Positions 10,830 to 23,424 of a stretch of 64,000 bases of DNA are shown here, piece by piece. The translations under genes were made by a program, and so were the position numbers. Within the stretch, counting starts at the first letter, position 1; each line of letters starts with the position of its first letter. The notes under the pieces are model-generated. The model had not been told where the DNA came from. It saw nothing but the letters and a program-made list of their open reading frames with translations, and ran no database searches. The stretch is taken from NCBI RefSeq assembly GCF_030272615.1, contig NC_081415.1, forward strand, positions 627,224,240-627,288,239. Direction: 5' to 3'. The stretch is from Cryptomeria japonica (Eukaryota > Streptophyta > Pinopsida > Cupressales > Cupressaceae).

Positions 10830-13144
10830 TGTTAGGATAACCGATGAACAATTGAGAGGAGGCAAATGAATTAGGTTTTAACAGATTATAACTTTTAATC
10901 CACAATACAAACTTAAACAAATCAAGTACCAGTAAAGCAAATACAGATGCTGGTAGGAAAAGATATCGGTAAACAATAGAACTTAACAATTAACCAGATA
11001 ATCAATGCAAAGAAACCATACCACATAACACCATGATTTGTACATGGAAAACTCGGAAAGGGAAAAACCATGGTGGGAAGCCTACCCATAGTCAGATGAT
11101 ACTTCTGCAGAAAGTATGTATTACAATGAGGGGCCTACATTTGCAGGAAGGCACGCTGCCTAGAGCGTACTACTCATTACAAAAGAGTCTCACTAACTAC
11201 AAAGAGGCTACAACCATCTCAAGATAAATGGACAACAATCAAATAGAGTGAACTGCTAGAAATAGCATCTACCATGCCTGATTACAGTCCCGGTTAAGCT
11301 CAATGTTAGAGAACTAAATCCTCTTTTGAATCCAATTCGATCATCAATAATCAACCAACTCCTCTACCTGAATGATATTACAATATTTGCACTTTACATT
11401 CCTTGACCATGACCTTTCCAATAACCATGATACTTTACAAAGAGTTTCTACCTCTTATTTATACAAACCCTAAGGCCTAAACCAATTAGGTCAACCACCT
11501 AAAAGATATTACAATAAGATCATTACATGATTCCATATTACAATGATATGCCATGTCAGCTTAGGACCAAAACAATAATAACAAATCCATAAATCATCTC
11601 AATACATCCCGATAACGTGTAGAGTACATGCTAGCATGATAATGGTCCATAACCTAGATAGGTACCTGACCTATTATGGGTCCACCACGCCAAATCAATG
11701 TCTTCAAGTAGTTAAAGCATGATCAAAGAATATCTTCAACATCCTGAAATCCATGAAGAAGTTGCACCAACACCAACTATGCATCCTGTCACGATTCCTT
11801 AATGAAAGCTTTGTCGGTAAAGCCTTAAAACAGTGTCGGTAAGGGTTTACCAAAGTGTACGATAGCATCTGATTACCAAGCCAATAACAACTGACCAAAA
11901 CATGCTCATGGAGCATATAACACATGAAATCAAATATACTTCACTGATCCAAACATGTCGGAAGTGTCCAATAGATAGTCTCTTTTGTCGGTAACACTAG
12001 ATCTTCCACTAGTAACCAAAACTTGTATGTCGGTAACCAACCATAATAGCTAGTATTTGTAGGTCCTGGAGACAACTGAGAGGGGGGGGGGTGAATCAGT
12101 TGTCAAATAAGTTCAAACCAAAATCTTATTAACCAACTTAATGCTTAATACCGGTAAGACAGTTAAGTATGCCGGTAAACAGTGTTTACACAAAATTGCT
12201 ATCCTGATAAGAATTAATACATGAAACATAAGCACAAAGTCATCCACAACACATGACATGAATATTTTTACATGGAAACCCTGTAAGGGAAAAAACCACA
12301 GTGGGAAACCTTACCCACAATCAGATGATACTACTGCAGATAGTAAGTGTACAAAGAGGGGTCTGCACATGTAGAAAGGCCAACAGCCTAGAGCTCACTG
12401 CTCAATCACAAATGGGAGTCACACTGACTACAGTTGGATGGTTAAATCCAATAAGAATGTATTGCACAAAATAGCATCTTCATATGCTGGATTCAGTACC
12501 AGTGTAGTGCTGATATTCTTCTACAAAAACCTAACTTCACCTTCAAATGATGTCTTCGTGTATATCCCTGCTTGATCTCACATATACCCTTCCTTAAATC
12601 TTTTTCACATTCCACCCTTGATCTTACAAATAAGATCTTACATTTATATCATACCCTAAGACCAATTTTAGTAGGTCAGCTCTACAAGATATTACAATAA
12701 AAACATTTTACAAATAATACAATATCTGATGCAATAACCGATTGAACATGTCAGCTTGATGCATTTACAACAATAATAAATCATCTCCATAGCGTGCCAT
12801 GTTGATTTGGAAAAGATAAGCCTATCGGTGTAACCCTAGATAACCTAGACCTATTTGTCAGTAAAAGCAAATATGCAAATAAGAATATACCAATGATTAT
12901 TACTTCAAAATAAAGTGTCCACATGATGTCTTCCATGTTATTGCAGGTACCGGTGAACATTATATCCTGTCGGTTAACCATATACTGATAACTATTGCAC
13001 AGTTTACTGTTTGCCGGTGAATGTTGTTGGATCTCCAAAGTAGGTGTATTTAGTAGGTGTTAAAATCAATGACAAAACCATACCAAAATACCAATAGTAT
13101 TTACATCAATGCAACACATAATCATTTCATCCATAATGCTAACA
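10830..13144 (-). repeat. 3' LTR of C, carrying solo LTR D
   Basis: Ends TGTTAGG at 10830 and GCTAACA at 13144 on the plus strand. It matches 17716-18998 except for about 1 kb inserted at 12058. A likely TATA (TATAAATAAG on the minus strand) lies near 11456-11466. The block GGTGGGAAGCCTACCC (11072-11090) is the minus-strand form of the conserved LTR hairpin. Confidence 0.85.
12058..13056 (-). mobile_element. Solo LTR D in the 3' LTR of C
   Basis: About 1 kb absent from the partner LTR of C. It starts TGTAGGTCC on the plus strand and has the same design as the other Copia LTRs: a G run at about 12082-12091, a GTGGGAAACCTTACCCAC block near 12299-12320, and TATA-like sequence on the minus strand near 12635. 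Flanks are GTATT (12053-12057) and GTGTT (13057-13061). The right end is uncertain: a TGGAGATCC-type minus-strand LTR start lies at 13037, with about 19 bases of filler after it. No internal region, hence solo. Confidence 0.7.
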
Positions 13145-13476
13145 ATCTTTGCCCTTGGCATTGATGGCAACACTAGATGTGAAAAACATCTAAGTATGAA
13201 GAAATGCCAAACAAGTCTCCCCCTGTGGAAGACAACCAACAATCAATAGCTCTCCCCCTGTGAATGATATCTCTATAAGGTTTTGAATGATTTTTCATAT
13301 TACTATCACTCCCCCTTTGACATCAATGCCAGAAATCTGACAAAATATCAAAGCAATGATATAAACCTCAGAATCTCAAAGCTGACTACTCCCCCTAAGT
13401 AGTAGCACCACTCATCAGTGTCAAAATGAATAATGTCTCTGGTAATGCATGTCGAACTGATGACAAGCTTCATCAA
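13145..13476 (-). other. 3' untranslated part of C with purine tracts
   Basis: Between the pol stop (13477) and the LTR. On the minus strand it holds several GGGGGAG runs (plus-strand CTCCCCCT near 13216, 13251, 13310 and 13390) and a weak terminal tract, AAGGGCAAAGA, near 13147-13157. Confidence 0.75.
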
Positions 13477-16400
13477 TCAAGTCTCTACCCGAGGGGTAGA
13501 AACCCCTAACCTATCTCTCAAATACTCAAATTATTCCTTAGAGAGAGGTTTAGTGAATATGTTTGCAATCTGTTATTTAGTGTTCACATAAACCAATTTG
13601 ACTTCATTTGCTTCAACCTTGTCCTTCACAAAGTTATACTTTATTGAACTATTCTTAGTCTTAGAGTGAAATACCGGATTCTTAGACATGTCAATAGTTG
13701 CAGAGTTATCACAGTAGATAACTACCAGATCACTACAATTTACCCTAGTATCCTTCAACAAATGCTTCATCCACAAGACTTGAGTGAAATTAGTTGCTTC
13801 TACAACATACTCAGCTTCTACAGTAGATAAAGAAATGCATGACATTTTTGTTGTTGATCCATGAAACCAAGTTCTTTCCAAGAAAGAAAGCTCCACCAGA
13901 AGTGTTCTTCCTGTCATCAGTATCACCTACCCAATGTGAGTCAGTATATGCACATAAAGTGAAATCATCATTTCTGGAATACCATAAACCATATTCTATT
14001 GTTCCTTGCAAATATCGAAATATCCTCTTTATTGCACATTCATGATTGTCTTTAGGATTACTTTTATATCTTGAAACAATACTTACTGCATTCATAATAT
14101 CAGCTCTAGTCTAAGTTAGATATAATAGACCACCAATCATAGACTTATACATTGTTGGATTTACCGGTGTAGAAGTATCCTTGATAGATAATTTCTCACT
14201 TGTAGCCATAGGAGTACTTACCGGTTTGGAATTATCCATACCAAACATTTTCAATAATTCCCTCAGATACTTAGTTTGACAGATAAAAATCCCTTTGTCA
14301 GTTTGAGTAATCTGCAAACCTAAGAAAAATTTCATCTCACCAATCATGGACATTTCAAATTCATTCTTCATGTTGTTAGCAAATTCTATGCACAGTTTAT
14401 CTTCTCCTCCAAAAATTATATCATCAACAAAAATTTCAATAATCAAAATATCATTATCAGTGATCTTATAATATAGATTACTATCAGCATTGCCTTTAGT
14501 AAAACCAAGCTTCAAAAGATATTTATCCAACCTTGCATACCAAGCTCTAGGAGCCTGTTTCAAACCATATAAAGCTTTCTTCAATCTACAAACCATATCT
14601 TTATCATCTGTTAGTGAAAATCCATCAGGTTGCTCAATGTAAACTTCTTCCTCAAGCTCACCATTCAAAAATGCACATTTAACATCTATTTGATAAACCT
14701 TATAGTTCTTATAAGTTGCAGAGGCAAGAAATAGTCTAACAACTTCAATTCTAGCTATAGGTGCAAATGTCTCACCATAATCAATTCCTTCCATTTGAGA
14801 ATATCCTTTACAAACCAATCTAGCCTTGTTCCTTATAAATTCACCATCCTCATTCAATTTATTTCTAAAAACCCATTTAGTTCCAATAACATTCTTATTT
14901 TTAGGCCGGGAAACTAAAGACCAAGTTTCATTCTTCTCTATCTGATCTAATTCATCTTCCATAGCCTTTAACCAATGTTTATCCTTACAAGCTTCAATAA
15001 CAGTTGTTGGTTCAACTTGAGAAATAAGACATCCCTCTTCATTTTCTAGTTTTCTTCTTGTCATAACTCCCTTGTTTCTATCTCCAATAATTTAATCTTC
15101 AAAATATTTTAATCTTACATACCTTGGTGTCTTTCAAACTTCAGGTTCATTTCTCTGATCATCAGTCACAGTTGAATTTTCTGATTGTACCAGTGTAACT
15201 TTCTCAACTTCCTGTACCAATTGAGGCATTGTCGGTTCAGTTATGATCATTTCCACTGCCAGTTCCCTGTCATATGATATAGAATGATTTCTATACTATT
15301 CATCAACTTTCACATTAGCACTCTCCACAGTTTTCTGCAATCTTTTGCTATAACATCTATATGCTTTTCTTTGAATTGAATAACCAATAAATATCCCTTC
15401 ATCACATCTAGGATCAAACTTTCCAATTGAATCATCTCTTTTGATATAGCATTTACTTCTAAAAATTCTAAAATACTTAACAGTAGGTGTATGTCCAAAC
15501 CATATTTCATAAGGTGTCTTACCGGTTTCACCTTTGATGTCAACTATGTTCAATGTGTAGACTGTTGTACTCACTGCTTCTCTCCAGTAGATATGAGGAA
15601 ATTTGGCTTCCATCATCATTGATCTGGCTCCATCCAAAATGGTTTTGTTCTTTCTTTCCACTACTACATTTTGTTGAGGAGTCCTAGGTGCAGATAGTTG
15701 TCTCATCATTCCATTTGCCTATAACTATTAAATACATGAGAAGTGAACTCACCGCCATGATCTGATCTTAGACATTTGATTTTCAATCTAGTTTCAGTTT
15801 CAACCTTCGCTTTGAAGATCTTGAATTTCTCAAAAGCTTCAGACTTCTCCCTTAGAAAAGTCATCAATAATCAGCATGAAATACCTATCACCTTGAAAGC
15901 TTCTAGTCCTTGCTGGACCACATAAGTCAGTGTGAATTAAATCAAGTACATCATTAGCTTTATCATGTATTCTCTTAAAATAACTTCTGACTTGCTTACC
16001 CAATTGACATTCCTTACATACCAGATTATGAGGCTTCATAGTCTTAGGTATATCTCTAACTGCCTTAGTTGAACTGATCTTAACAATTAAATCAAAATTA
16101 ACATGACACAACATTTTATGCCATAGCCAACTCTCATCAATATGAGCAATCAAACATGTCTTATTACCAGTGTTCAAGTGAAAGATATTACTTCCTGTCT
16201 GAATACCGGTTGCAATCTCCAAACCAGTCTTGTTAATGATTTTACATTTTCTATCTTTAAACTGAAGTTGAAAACCCTTATCAACCAATTGACCAACACT
16301 CAAAATATTATGCCTTAAACCTTCTACATAATAAACATTATCAGTGTTATGCTAACCATCCAAAGAAATAATACCTCTACCTTTGATCATGCATGCCTTG

Positions 16401-16654
16401 TCATCTCCAAATCTGACTTGACCGCCATTGTATTCTTGCAGGGACATAAATTTCTCTTTATCTCTAGTCATATGATGTGAGCATCCATTATCAATTACCC
16501 ATTCATCCTTATCTTCAACTTTTGCTGCCAGAGCTTCTTCTTCATTCTTGATAGCCGGTTCTGGTTTATCTTCCTTCAAAGCATAAAACACCCATTCCTT
16601 TCCATTTTGCAGATCCACTAGCAGAGTCTTTTGTCGGTTCATCTCCAGATTCAT
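13477..16654 (-). pseudogene. Copia pol: protease, integrase, RT, RNase H (C)
   Basis: Best-kept Copia pol here. Protease reads WVIDNGCSHHM (the DSG serine changed to Asn). Integrase has WHKMLCHVNF, CKECQLGK and HTDLCG, then a deletion of roughly 23 bases after IIDDF near 15853 that shifts the frame. An in-frame stop near 15720 separates the downstream part PRTPQQNVVVERKN. RT (14111-15064, 317 aa) is intact: [40 protein letters not shown] and the catalytic IFVDDIIFGG. RNase H has YTDSHWVGDTDD, then a frameshift near 13848 and LSTVEAEYV, VIYCDNSA. The last stop is at 13477-13479. A few lesions rather than many suggest a younger insertion than its host B. Confidence 0.9.
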
Positions 16655-17657
16655 CAGTTACTCCTTCCTCGTCTGCTATGTAGCATTGAATACTCTTCTT
16701 GAATCTATATCTATTTTCGTTATGCTTAAAAGATTTCTTAAGTCTTTCCTCAAACCTTGCATTCCTTTCAGCACATCTAGATGCAAAATGACCAATCTTA
16801 TTACATGCAAAACATTTAAAAGGTTATTTTCCTTCATACTTACTTCCATTTGGCCCTTTAGGTATTCTTCTAGCAAATAAGGCTTCAAGTTGCTCAAGTT
16901 CTTCATCTTCTTTCCTCATATCTTTCAATTATTTTCCATATAGGGATTTCCAATCACTTTTGTCGGTAGATGTTGATGATGATGCATGAAAATCAAGTTC
17001 AGACTTTGCAGCTCCAGAAGATTCAAATTCTTCAAGCTCAAAAGAAGATAATTACCCAATTAGAATGTCTCTATTAACTGAAGTGTTTGCCATTGTTCTT
17101 AACTCATTAATTGCAATTTCCTTCATCTTGTAAGCCGATGGAAGGGCTCTCAAGACTTTGGAAACTATTTCATCTTCACTTAGAATTCCTCCACAATGTT
17201 GAATTCCCATAACAATCTCATTTACTGTTTCCATAAACACAGTAATTCTTTCATTATCTTCTATTTTCAAGTTTTCATATCTTACCTAGTAACCATCAAG
17301 TTTAGCAATTTTGAAAATAGGATCACCTTCATTCAAAGTTTGTAATTTGTCCCACATAACCTTAGCCGATGATTTGTCAGTCAATCCCATAATCTACTAA
17401 TCAGTAAGTGCACACAAGAGGGCTTCTCTAGCTCTGCAATCATTTTCAATATTCTTATCCAGGTTTGTAAGAGTAGGATTGCTAGATGCCGAATCATGAG
17501 GTGTGTACCCTTTCTCAGTGATCTCCCAAATATCCCTACCAAGACATCTAAGATGAGTCTCCATTTGAATTTTTCATATCCCATAATTTTTTCCATCTAG
17601 CTTAGGGATTTCTCTTCTGAAAATAGTTACCAGTGGATTAGAAGTGTTAGTTGTCAT
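16655..17657 (-). pseudogene. Copia gag (C)
   Basis: ATG at 17657, about 45 bases after the primer site; MTTNTSNPLVTIFRREIPKL resembles the B Gag start. The frame includes an open stretch 17270-17052 (KIEDNERITVFMETVNEIV) and a complete zinc knuckle, CFACNKIGHFASRC, near 16818-16777 with all four metal ligands. It is broken by several stops (for example near 17579, 17391 and 17286) and a frame change near 16640 before the protease. Confidence 0.85.
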
Positions 17658-17700
17658 AGGATCTACCTCAAGCGGTTAAGCTTCTGCAAAAGAGGACCAA

Positions 17701-17714
17701 AGCTCTAATACCAA
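17701..17714 (-). other. Primer-binding site of C, tRNA-Met type
   Basis: On the minus strand TTGGTATTAGAGCT follows directly inside the LTR end at 17716. It is close to the plant tRNA-Met primer site and fixes the orientation of C. Confidence 0.85.
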
Positions 17715-17715
17715 T

Positions 17716-18998
17716 TGTTAGGAAAATCGGTGAACAACTGAGAGGGGGGGTGAATCAGTTGTTAACAGATTATAACTTTTAATCCACAATACAACCTTAA
17801 ACAAATAAAGTATTGTTAAAGCACATACAGATGCCGGTAGGAAAAGATACCGGTAAACAATACAACTTAACAATTAACCAAATAATCAATGCAAAGCAAC
17901 CATGCCACATAACACCATGATTTGTACATGGAAAACCTGAAAAGGGAAAACCCATAGTGGGAAGCCTACCCATAGTCAGATGATACTTCTGTAGAAATTA
18001 TGTGTCACAATGAGGGGCCTGCACTTACCGAAAGGTACACTACCTAGAGTGTACTGCTCATTACAAAAGAGTCTCATTGACTACAAAAAGGCTACAACCA
18101 TCTCAATATAAATGGACAATAATTCAATAGAGTGAACTGCTATAAATAGCATCTACCATGCCCGATTATAGTCTCGGTTAAGCTCAATGTCGAAGGACTA
18201 AATCATCTTTTGAATCCAATTCGGTCATCAATGATCGACCAACTCCTCTGCCTGAATGATATTACAATATTTTCACATTACATTCCTTGACCATGACCTT
18301 TCCAATAACCATGATACTGTAGAAAGAGTTTCTACCTCTTATTTATACAAACCCTAAGGCCTAAACCAATTAGGTCGGCCACCTAAAACATATTACAATA
18401 ATTTCATTACATGATTCCATATTACATTGATATTCCATCCCGGCTTAAGACCAAAACAATAATAACAAATCCATAAATCATCTCAAGACATCCTAGTAAC
18501 GTGTAGAGTACACATTAGCATGATATCGATCCATAAACTAGATAGGTACCGAACCTATTATGGGTCCACCACACCAAAGCAATGTCTTCAAGAAGTTGAA
18601 GCATGATCAAAGAATATCTTCAGCATGCTGAAATCCATGAAGAAGCTACACCAACACCAACTATGCATCCAGTCACGATTCCTTAATGAAAGCTCTTTCG
18701 GTAAAGCCTTAAACCAGTGTTGTTAAGGGTTTACCAGAGTGTATGATAGCATCTGTTTACCAATCCAATATCAACTAACCAAAACATGCTCATGGATCAT
18801 ATAACACATGAAATCAAATATACTTCACTAATCCAAACATGTCGGAAGTGTCCAATAGATAGTCTCTTATGTCGGTAATACTAGATCTTCTACCAGTAAC
18901 CAAAACTTGTCTATCGGTAACCAACCATAACAGCTAGTGTTGACATCAATGACAAAACATCAATGCAACACATAATCAATTCATCCATAATGCCAACA
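17716..18998 (-). repeat. 5' LTR of C
   Basis: 1283 bp. Plus-strand ends are TGTTAGGAAAATC and TGCCAACA. It has a G run near 17744-17750, a GTGGGAAGCCTACCC block near 17958-17977, and a probable TATA (minus strand TATAAATAAG) near 18338-18350. Strongly similar to the 3' LTR without D. Confidence 0.9.
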
Positions 18999-20672
18999 GT
19001 TTCTATCTTTGCAAGAATTTGATGGTGGTCTAGTTAGATTTGGAGATGACAAAGCATGGATGATCAAAGGAAGAGGAACCATATCATTAGATGGTAAGCA
19101 CAATACTGATAATGTTTATTATTTTGAAAGTTTAAGGCATAATCTTTTGAGTGTAGGATAGTTGGTGGATAAGGGATTTCAATTACAATTCAAGGATGGA
19201 AAATGCAAGATCATTAATAGATCTGGATTAGAGATTGCTACCGTTACTCAGACAAAAGGTAATATATTTCATTTAAATTTCGGTGAGAAGACATGTTTGA
19301 TTGCACAAATTGATGAGAGTTGGCTTTGGCATAAAAGGCTATGTCATGTGAATTTTGATTGCATGGTAAAGATAAGTTCAACTAATGCTATTCTCTCTTA
19401 AGGATCTTTTGTAAAGGGTTTTGGGGCCCCTTCAAAACTTGTTTTTACCTTAATCAAAAACTAAGGCAGTTAGAGATATACCTAAGATTGTGAAGCCCTA
19501 TAATCCAGTATGTAAAGGATGTCAAATGGGAAAATGGGTCAGAACCTCTTTTAAGAGTATACAACAAAAATCTAATGATGTTCTTGATTTTATTCATACT
19601 GCTTTGTGTGGTCTTGCTAGAATCAAAAGTTTTGAAGGTGATAGATATTTTATGCTAATCATTGATGACTATTCTAGAATGATGTGGGTTACTTTTCTAA
19701 GGGAAAAATCTGAGGCTTTTGAAAAGTTTAAAATATTTAAAGCTAAGTTTGAAACTGAGACAAGATTGAAGATTAAGTGCTTAAGATCAGATCATGGTGG
19801 AGAATTCACATCCGATGAGTTTAATAACTTTTGTGAAAAGCATGGCATAAGGAGACAATTTTTTGCTCCCTGGATACCTCGGCAAAATGGAGTTATGGAA
19901 AGAAAGAACATAACTATCTTGGATGCTACTAGAACTATGATGATGGAAGCTAATCTACCTCATATCTACTAGAGAGAAGCAGTGAGCACAGTAGTTTATA
20001 CATTCAACAAAGTTCATATCAAAGGAGAAACTGGAAAGACACCTTATGAGTTATGGTTTGGCAATACACCTACAGTTAAGTACTTCAGAATATTTGGTAG
20101 TAAATGTTATATCAAGAGATGATTTCAATGGCAAGTTTGATCGTAGATGTGATAAAGGAATATTTATTGGTTATTCTAATGAAAGCAAAGCATATTGATG
20201 TTATAAAAAAAAGATTGTAGTGAATTGTGGAGATCACTAATGTCAAGGTGAATGAGCTGAATAGAAGTCAAATCATAATTTATGACAAGAACCGGCAGTG
20301 GAAATGATCATAAATGAACCGGTAACACCTTTATCAAAATAGAATACTGAACCAGTTACTTCAGTATCAGAAAATGTAACAGTAACTAAAGATCAGGGAA
20401 GAGGAACAAAGAGTCAGAATACTCCTAGGTATGTAAAGTTGAATCATTCAGAAGATCTGATCATTGGGGATAAAAACAAAGGAGTGATGACAAGAAGAAT
20501 ATTGGCAGCTAATGAGGTATTTTTAATCTCTCAAGTTGAACCAGTATCAATAACTAAAGCAGGTAAAGATGAATGTTGGATGAAAGCTATGGAAGAAGAA
20601 TTAGATCAGATAGAAAAGAATAACACATGGATTTTAGTTCCCCGACCTAAAAATAAGAATGTTATTGGAACT
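18999..20672 (+). pseudogene. Copia pol of B: protease end, integrase, RT start
   Basis: Continues B after element C with SLQEFDGGLVRFGDD and the pre-integrase block (ORF 19162-19401: GFQLQFKDGKCKI, WLWHKRLCHVNF). After the LINE tail, integrase resumes in another frame with CKGCQMGKWVRTSF, IIDDYSRMMWVTF, RSDHGGEF and QNGVMERKN. HTALCG replaces HTDLCG, so the first catalytic Asp is lost. An in-frame stop lies at 19970-19972 and frame breaks near 20120-20270. The RT begins at 20439 (VMTRRILAANEV, PKNKNVIGT) and is cut at 20672 by solo LTR E. Confidence 0.85.
19393..19458 (+). mobile_element. 66-bp 5'-truncated LINE tail in B integrase
   Basis: Contains TGTAAAGGGTTTTGGGGCCC and TTCAAAACTTG.. 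ending TTAATCAAA, nearly the same as the last 55 bases of the LINE at 36978-43162. It is flanked by AACTAATGCTATT (19380-19392) and AACTAAGGCAGTT (19459-19471), a decayed 13-bp target duplication. Removing one copy restores the integrase frame (SSTKAVRDIPK). This is a severely 5'-truncated copy, as LINEs commonly leave. Confidence 0.85.
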
Positions 20673-22223
20673 TGTAGACACCTAAAAATGGTCAACGCTT
20701 GCGAGGTCATACTTTAACATTTGCGCATTGCCTCATTTTAGGTTTTTGCGTCGCATTAACATTTCTCCTATGATTCGCACTTGGTCTTTATCATTTGCGA
20801 ACATCAAGTCATTCTTCTACATTCTTCAATCATCTCGTCCTCAAATTTGGTCTTGTCGACAACATTATCCAATCATGATTTTGATCTAACTTATCTTGTT
20901 GCATCAATGTGCATGCTAATTTGTTATCATTTTGGACATCGTCAATCCTAATTAGGGTTTTGTCCTCTTTTCAATCTTATCATCAATCTTATCATTTTGG
21001 ACATCGTCAATCCTAATTAGGGTTTTGTCCTCTTATTGATTTGTCATCAATCTTTATCATTATCAATCTTGTCATTTGCGATCGATTTGTCATTGATCGT
21101 GGTCATTTTCAATATTATCCTTTTGCAATCTATTTTGTCATCGATTCTTGTCCTCTTGTCAATCTTGTCATTTGGCGATCGATTTGTCATCGATTGTTGT
21201 CTATCTCAATTATGTCAATTTGGATCAATTTGTCATTGTTCCTCGTCAATTGGCGCATTTTCTTAATCAAATCATTTTGTCGCACTGGTCATTTATCAAT
21301 TCAAAATCATGACATTAATTATCTTCAATCAAGACCTAATTGTCATTTTCGCATTTCTAATTCATCTTCTAGGGTTTTATGATTTATTCATTTAACCTAA
21401 TTTGTCATTTCTTCCTCTAGGATTACTAAATTATTTATTAATCCTAGGTCTTCTCATTACAATTAAATCTTCATTTAATTGGCTAATTATTCTTCCTCTT
21501 GTAAATTGATTAATAAATGAAAAATTGTTAATTAATTTACCTAATTTCTTCTAGTTCCTAATTTCCTATTTTTCCATAAATTTCTAATTCCTAATTGTCA
21601 TCAATTTCAATTTTCTAATTTTCTTAATTTCTAATTTCTTTTCCCTCCTATTTCATCTCCTAATTCCATGGGAATGACATTTCAATTTGTCATAAATTGT
21701 CATAATTGACAATCAATCAATTTTGACATAGAATGTGTCATAATTTGTCATCAATTATCAATCAATCAAATTGTGCATGGAAAGTGCATAATTTGTCATA
21801 ATTTGTCATATTGATTGGCAATTTCCATTTGAATTGCATCATGCTAATCTTGTCATTTATCCAATTCTTCTATAAATTGGATGATTTTCAATCAAAGCTA
21901 ATCTGGAATCCGAATCCTTAATCAAACTATCAAACTTACGCTTCTAGTACTCTTGAGCTTTTCATCAATCTTGCTTTCAATTGTATGTGCACTTGTAGGT
22001 GAGATCCACAAATCCATTGAAGAGGAAAGAAGAACAATGGAGCCGCATGGAAGGAGCATTCAATTCTGCATTTGGTTTGCATAATCTTTCATTTTGAATG
22101 CTTTGTTTTCATATCTCTATTGAGTGTGCTTAGGATTAGATCATTGCAATGTGTGATTGAGCTAATAATGAATAATATGTCCTTTTATATATTGCTTTGA
22201 TGATTCCTAATTTCTACGCTACA
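20673..22223 (+). mobile_element. Solo LTR E, Gypsy-type, in B reverse transcriptase
   Basis: 1551 bp starting TGTAGACACCTAAAAATGG and ending CGCTACA, flanked by exact GAACT copies (20668-20672 and 22224-22228). No primer site, polypurine tract or coding region inside. The first 15 bases equal the LTR start of Gypsy element G2 (minus strand at 47714), so it is probably a Tat-type Gypsy LTR. It is very T-rich, with a 66-bp tandem duplication (20924-20989 and 20990-21055) and degenerate TTTGTCATNAAT repeats up to about 21820. Confidence 0.9.
20924..21055 (+). repeat. 66-bp tandem duplication in solo LTR E
   Basis: GGACATCGTCAATCCTAATT is seen at 20934 and again at 21000, with matching flanks. 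Followed by looser GTCAT-rich repeats. Confidence 0.8.
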
Positions 22224-22620
22224 GAACTAAATGGGTATTAAGGATTAAATTAAATGAAGTTGGACAAATTGTGAGGAATAAAGCTAGATTGGTTTGTAAA
22301 GGATAATCTCAAAAGGAAGGAATTGATTATGGTGAAACCTTTGCACCTATAGCTAGGATTGAAGCTATAAGATTATTTCTTGCCTATGTTGCACATAAAA
22401 ACTATAAGGTTTATCAAATGGATGTTAAGTGTAGTTTTCTAAATGGGGATCTTGATGAGGAATTTTATATTGAGCAACCTAATGGCTTTTCACTTTTAGT
22501 TGATAAAAGCATGGTTTGCAGGTTAAAGAAAGCCTTATATGGATTGAAACAGGCACCTAGAGCTTGGTATGCAAGGTAGACAAATATCTTTTAAAACTTG
22601 GTTTCACTAAAGGTAATATT
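22224..22620 (+). pseudogene. Copia RT middle part (B)
   Basis: Resumes RT after solo LTR E with GTKWVLRIKLNEVG, then [42 protein letters not shown] and [14 protein letters not shown]. One stop lies near 22303, and a one-base loss near 22577 shifts the frame. Cut at 22620 (GGTAATATT) by solo LTR F; continues at 23425. Confidence 0.85.
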
Positions 22621-23424
22621 TGTTAGGACTCCCACAGATACTGAGAGGGGGGGGTAAATCAGTATCTAACCGGTTATAAGATTTTCTTAACTTAAAACAT
22701 GTAGAGCATATTAATACTGTGTACCAGTAAACAAAAAGTAATGCAATAAACAGAGACAAAAGCAACCACATGAAAAACACACCATAACATAATATTTTAA
22801 TGAGGAAACCCGGTGTGGGAAAAACCTCGATGGGATTTGTGACCCACAATATTCGCTTACTAGCCAATAAGAGAATATTACTACTACAAGAGGGGCCTGC
22901 ACATTTAGGAAGGCCAAGTGCCTAGAGCTCACTGCTCAAATACAAAATGGGAAGTCTCATTGACTTACAAAATGGATTATATAAATCCAGTATCTTGTAC
23001 TACTTCAAAATAGCATCTATAATGCCAGATCTAGTATCGGTTTCTGCTTTGCTTTTTACATAAACCCTTAACCTATATCTCGCATAATAGGTCTATCTTA
23101 TTTCACCTAATTACATTCTTCTATCTCTCATAAAATGTTCTACAATGATCTCTCTTATATAAGAGTCATTTTACAACTTGCCAAGTCAGCTTACAATGAT
23201 TTTACAATAATAAACAAAATATATTAACAGCAAAATTCTTGTCGGCTTCTGTGCCGGTATGCTTCCTTTCACTACCGGTGTCGATGGTCTGTGTGCCGGT
23301 GTAGAATCTAACTTTGTTGGTGTCGGTGGATTGCGTTGTCAGTGTCATAGGATTGTAAGGTTGCCATCAATGACAAAACCTTCAATCACCTACAATGTGT
23401 CATTGGAGTGTGCATATGCCAACA
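22621..23424 (-). mobile_element. Solo LTR F, Copia-type, in B reverse transcriptase
   Basis: 804 bp, plus-strand ends TGTTAGGACT and TGCCAACA, flanked by exact ATATT copies (22616-22620 and 23425-23429). A G run near 22647-22654 close to its plus-strand start, and CTCTTATATAAGAG near 23151, suggest minus orientation. A diverged version of the conserved GTGGG..CCCA block is near 22815-22850. Confidence 0.9.

Larger units (their letters stand above)
10830..18998 (-). mobile_element. Copia retrotransposon C, minus strand, inserted in B pol
   Basis: Complete minus-strand element: 5' LTR 18998-17716, primer site at 17714-17701, gag from 17657, pol ending at 13477, 3' LTR 13144-10830. Flanks are GTTTT (10825-10829) and GTTTC (18999-19003), a 5-bp duplication with one mismatch, and the B protease reads across after removal. 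It is the best preserved coding copy of the nest. The RT block 14111-15064 is open for 317 codons with all motifs. Confidence 0.9.
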
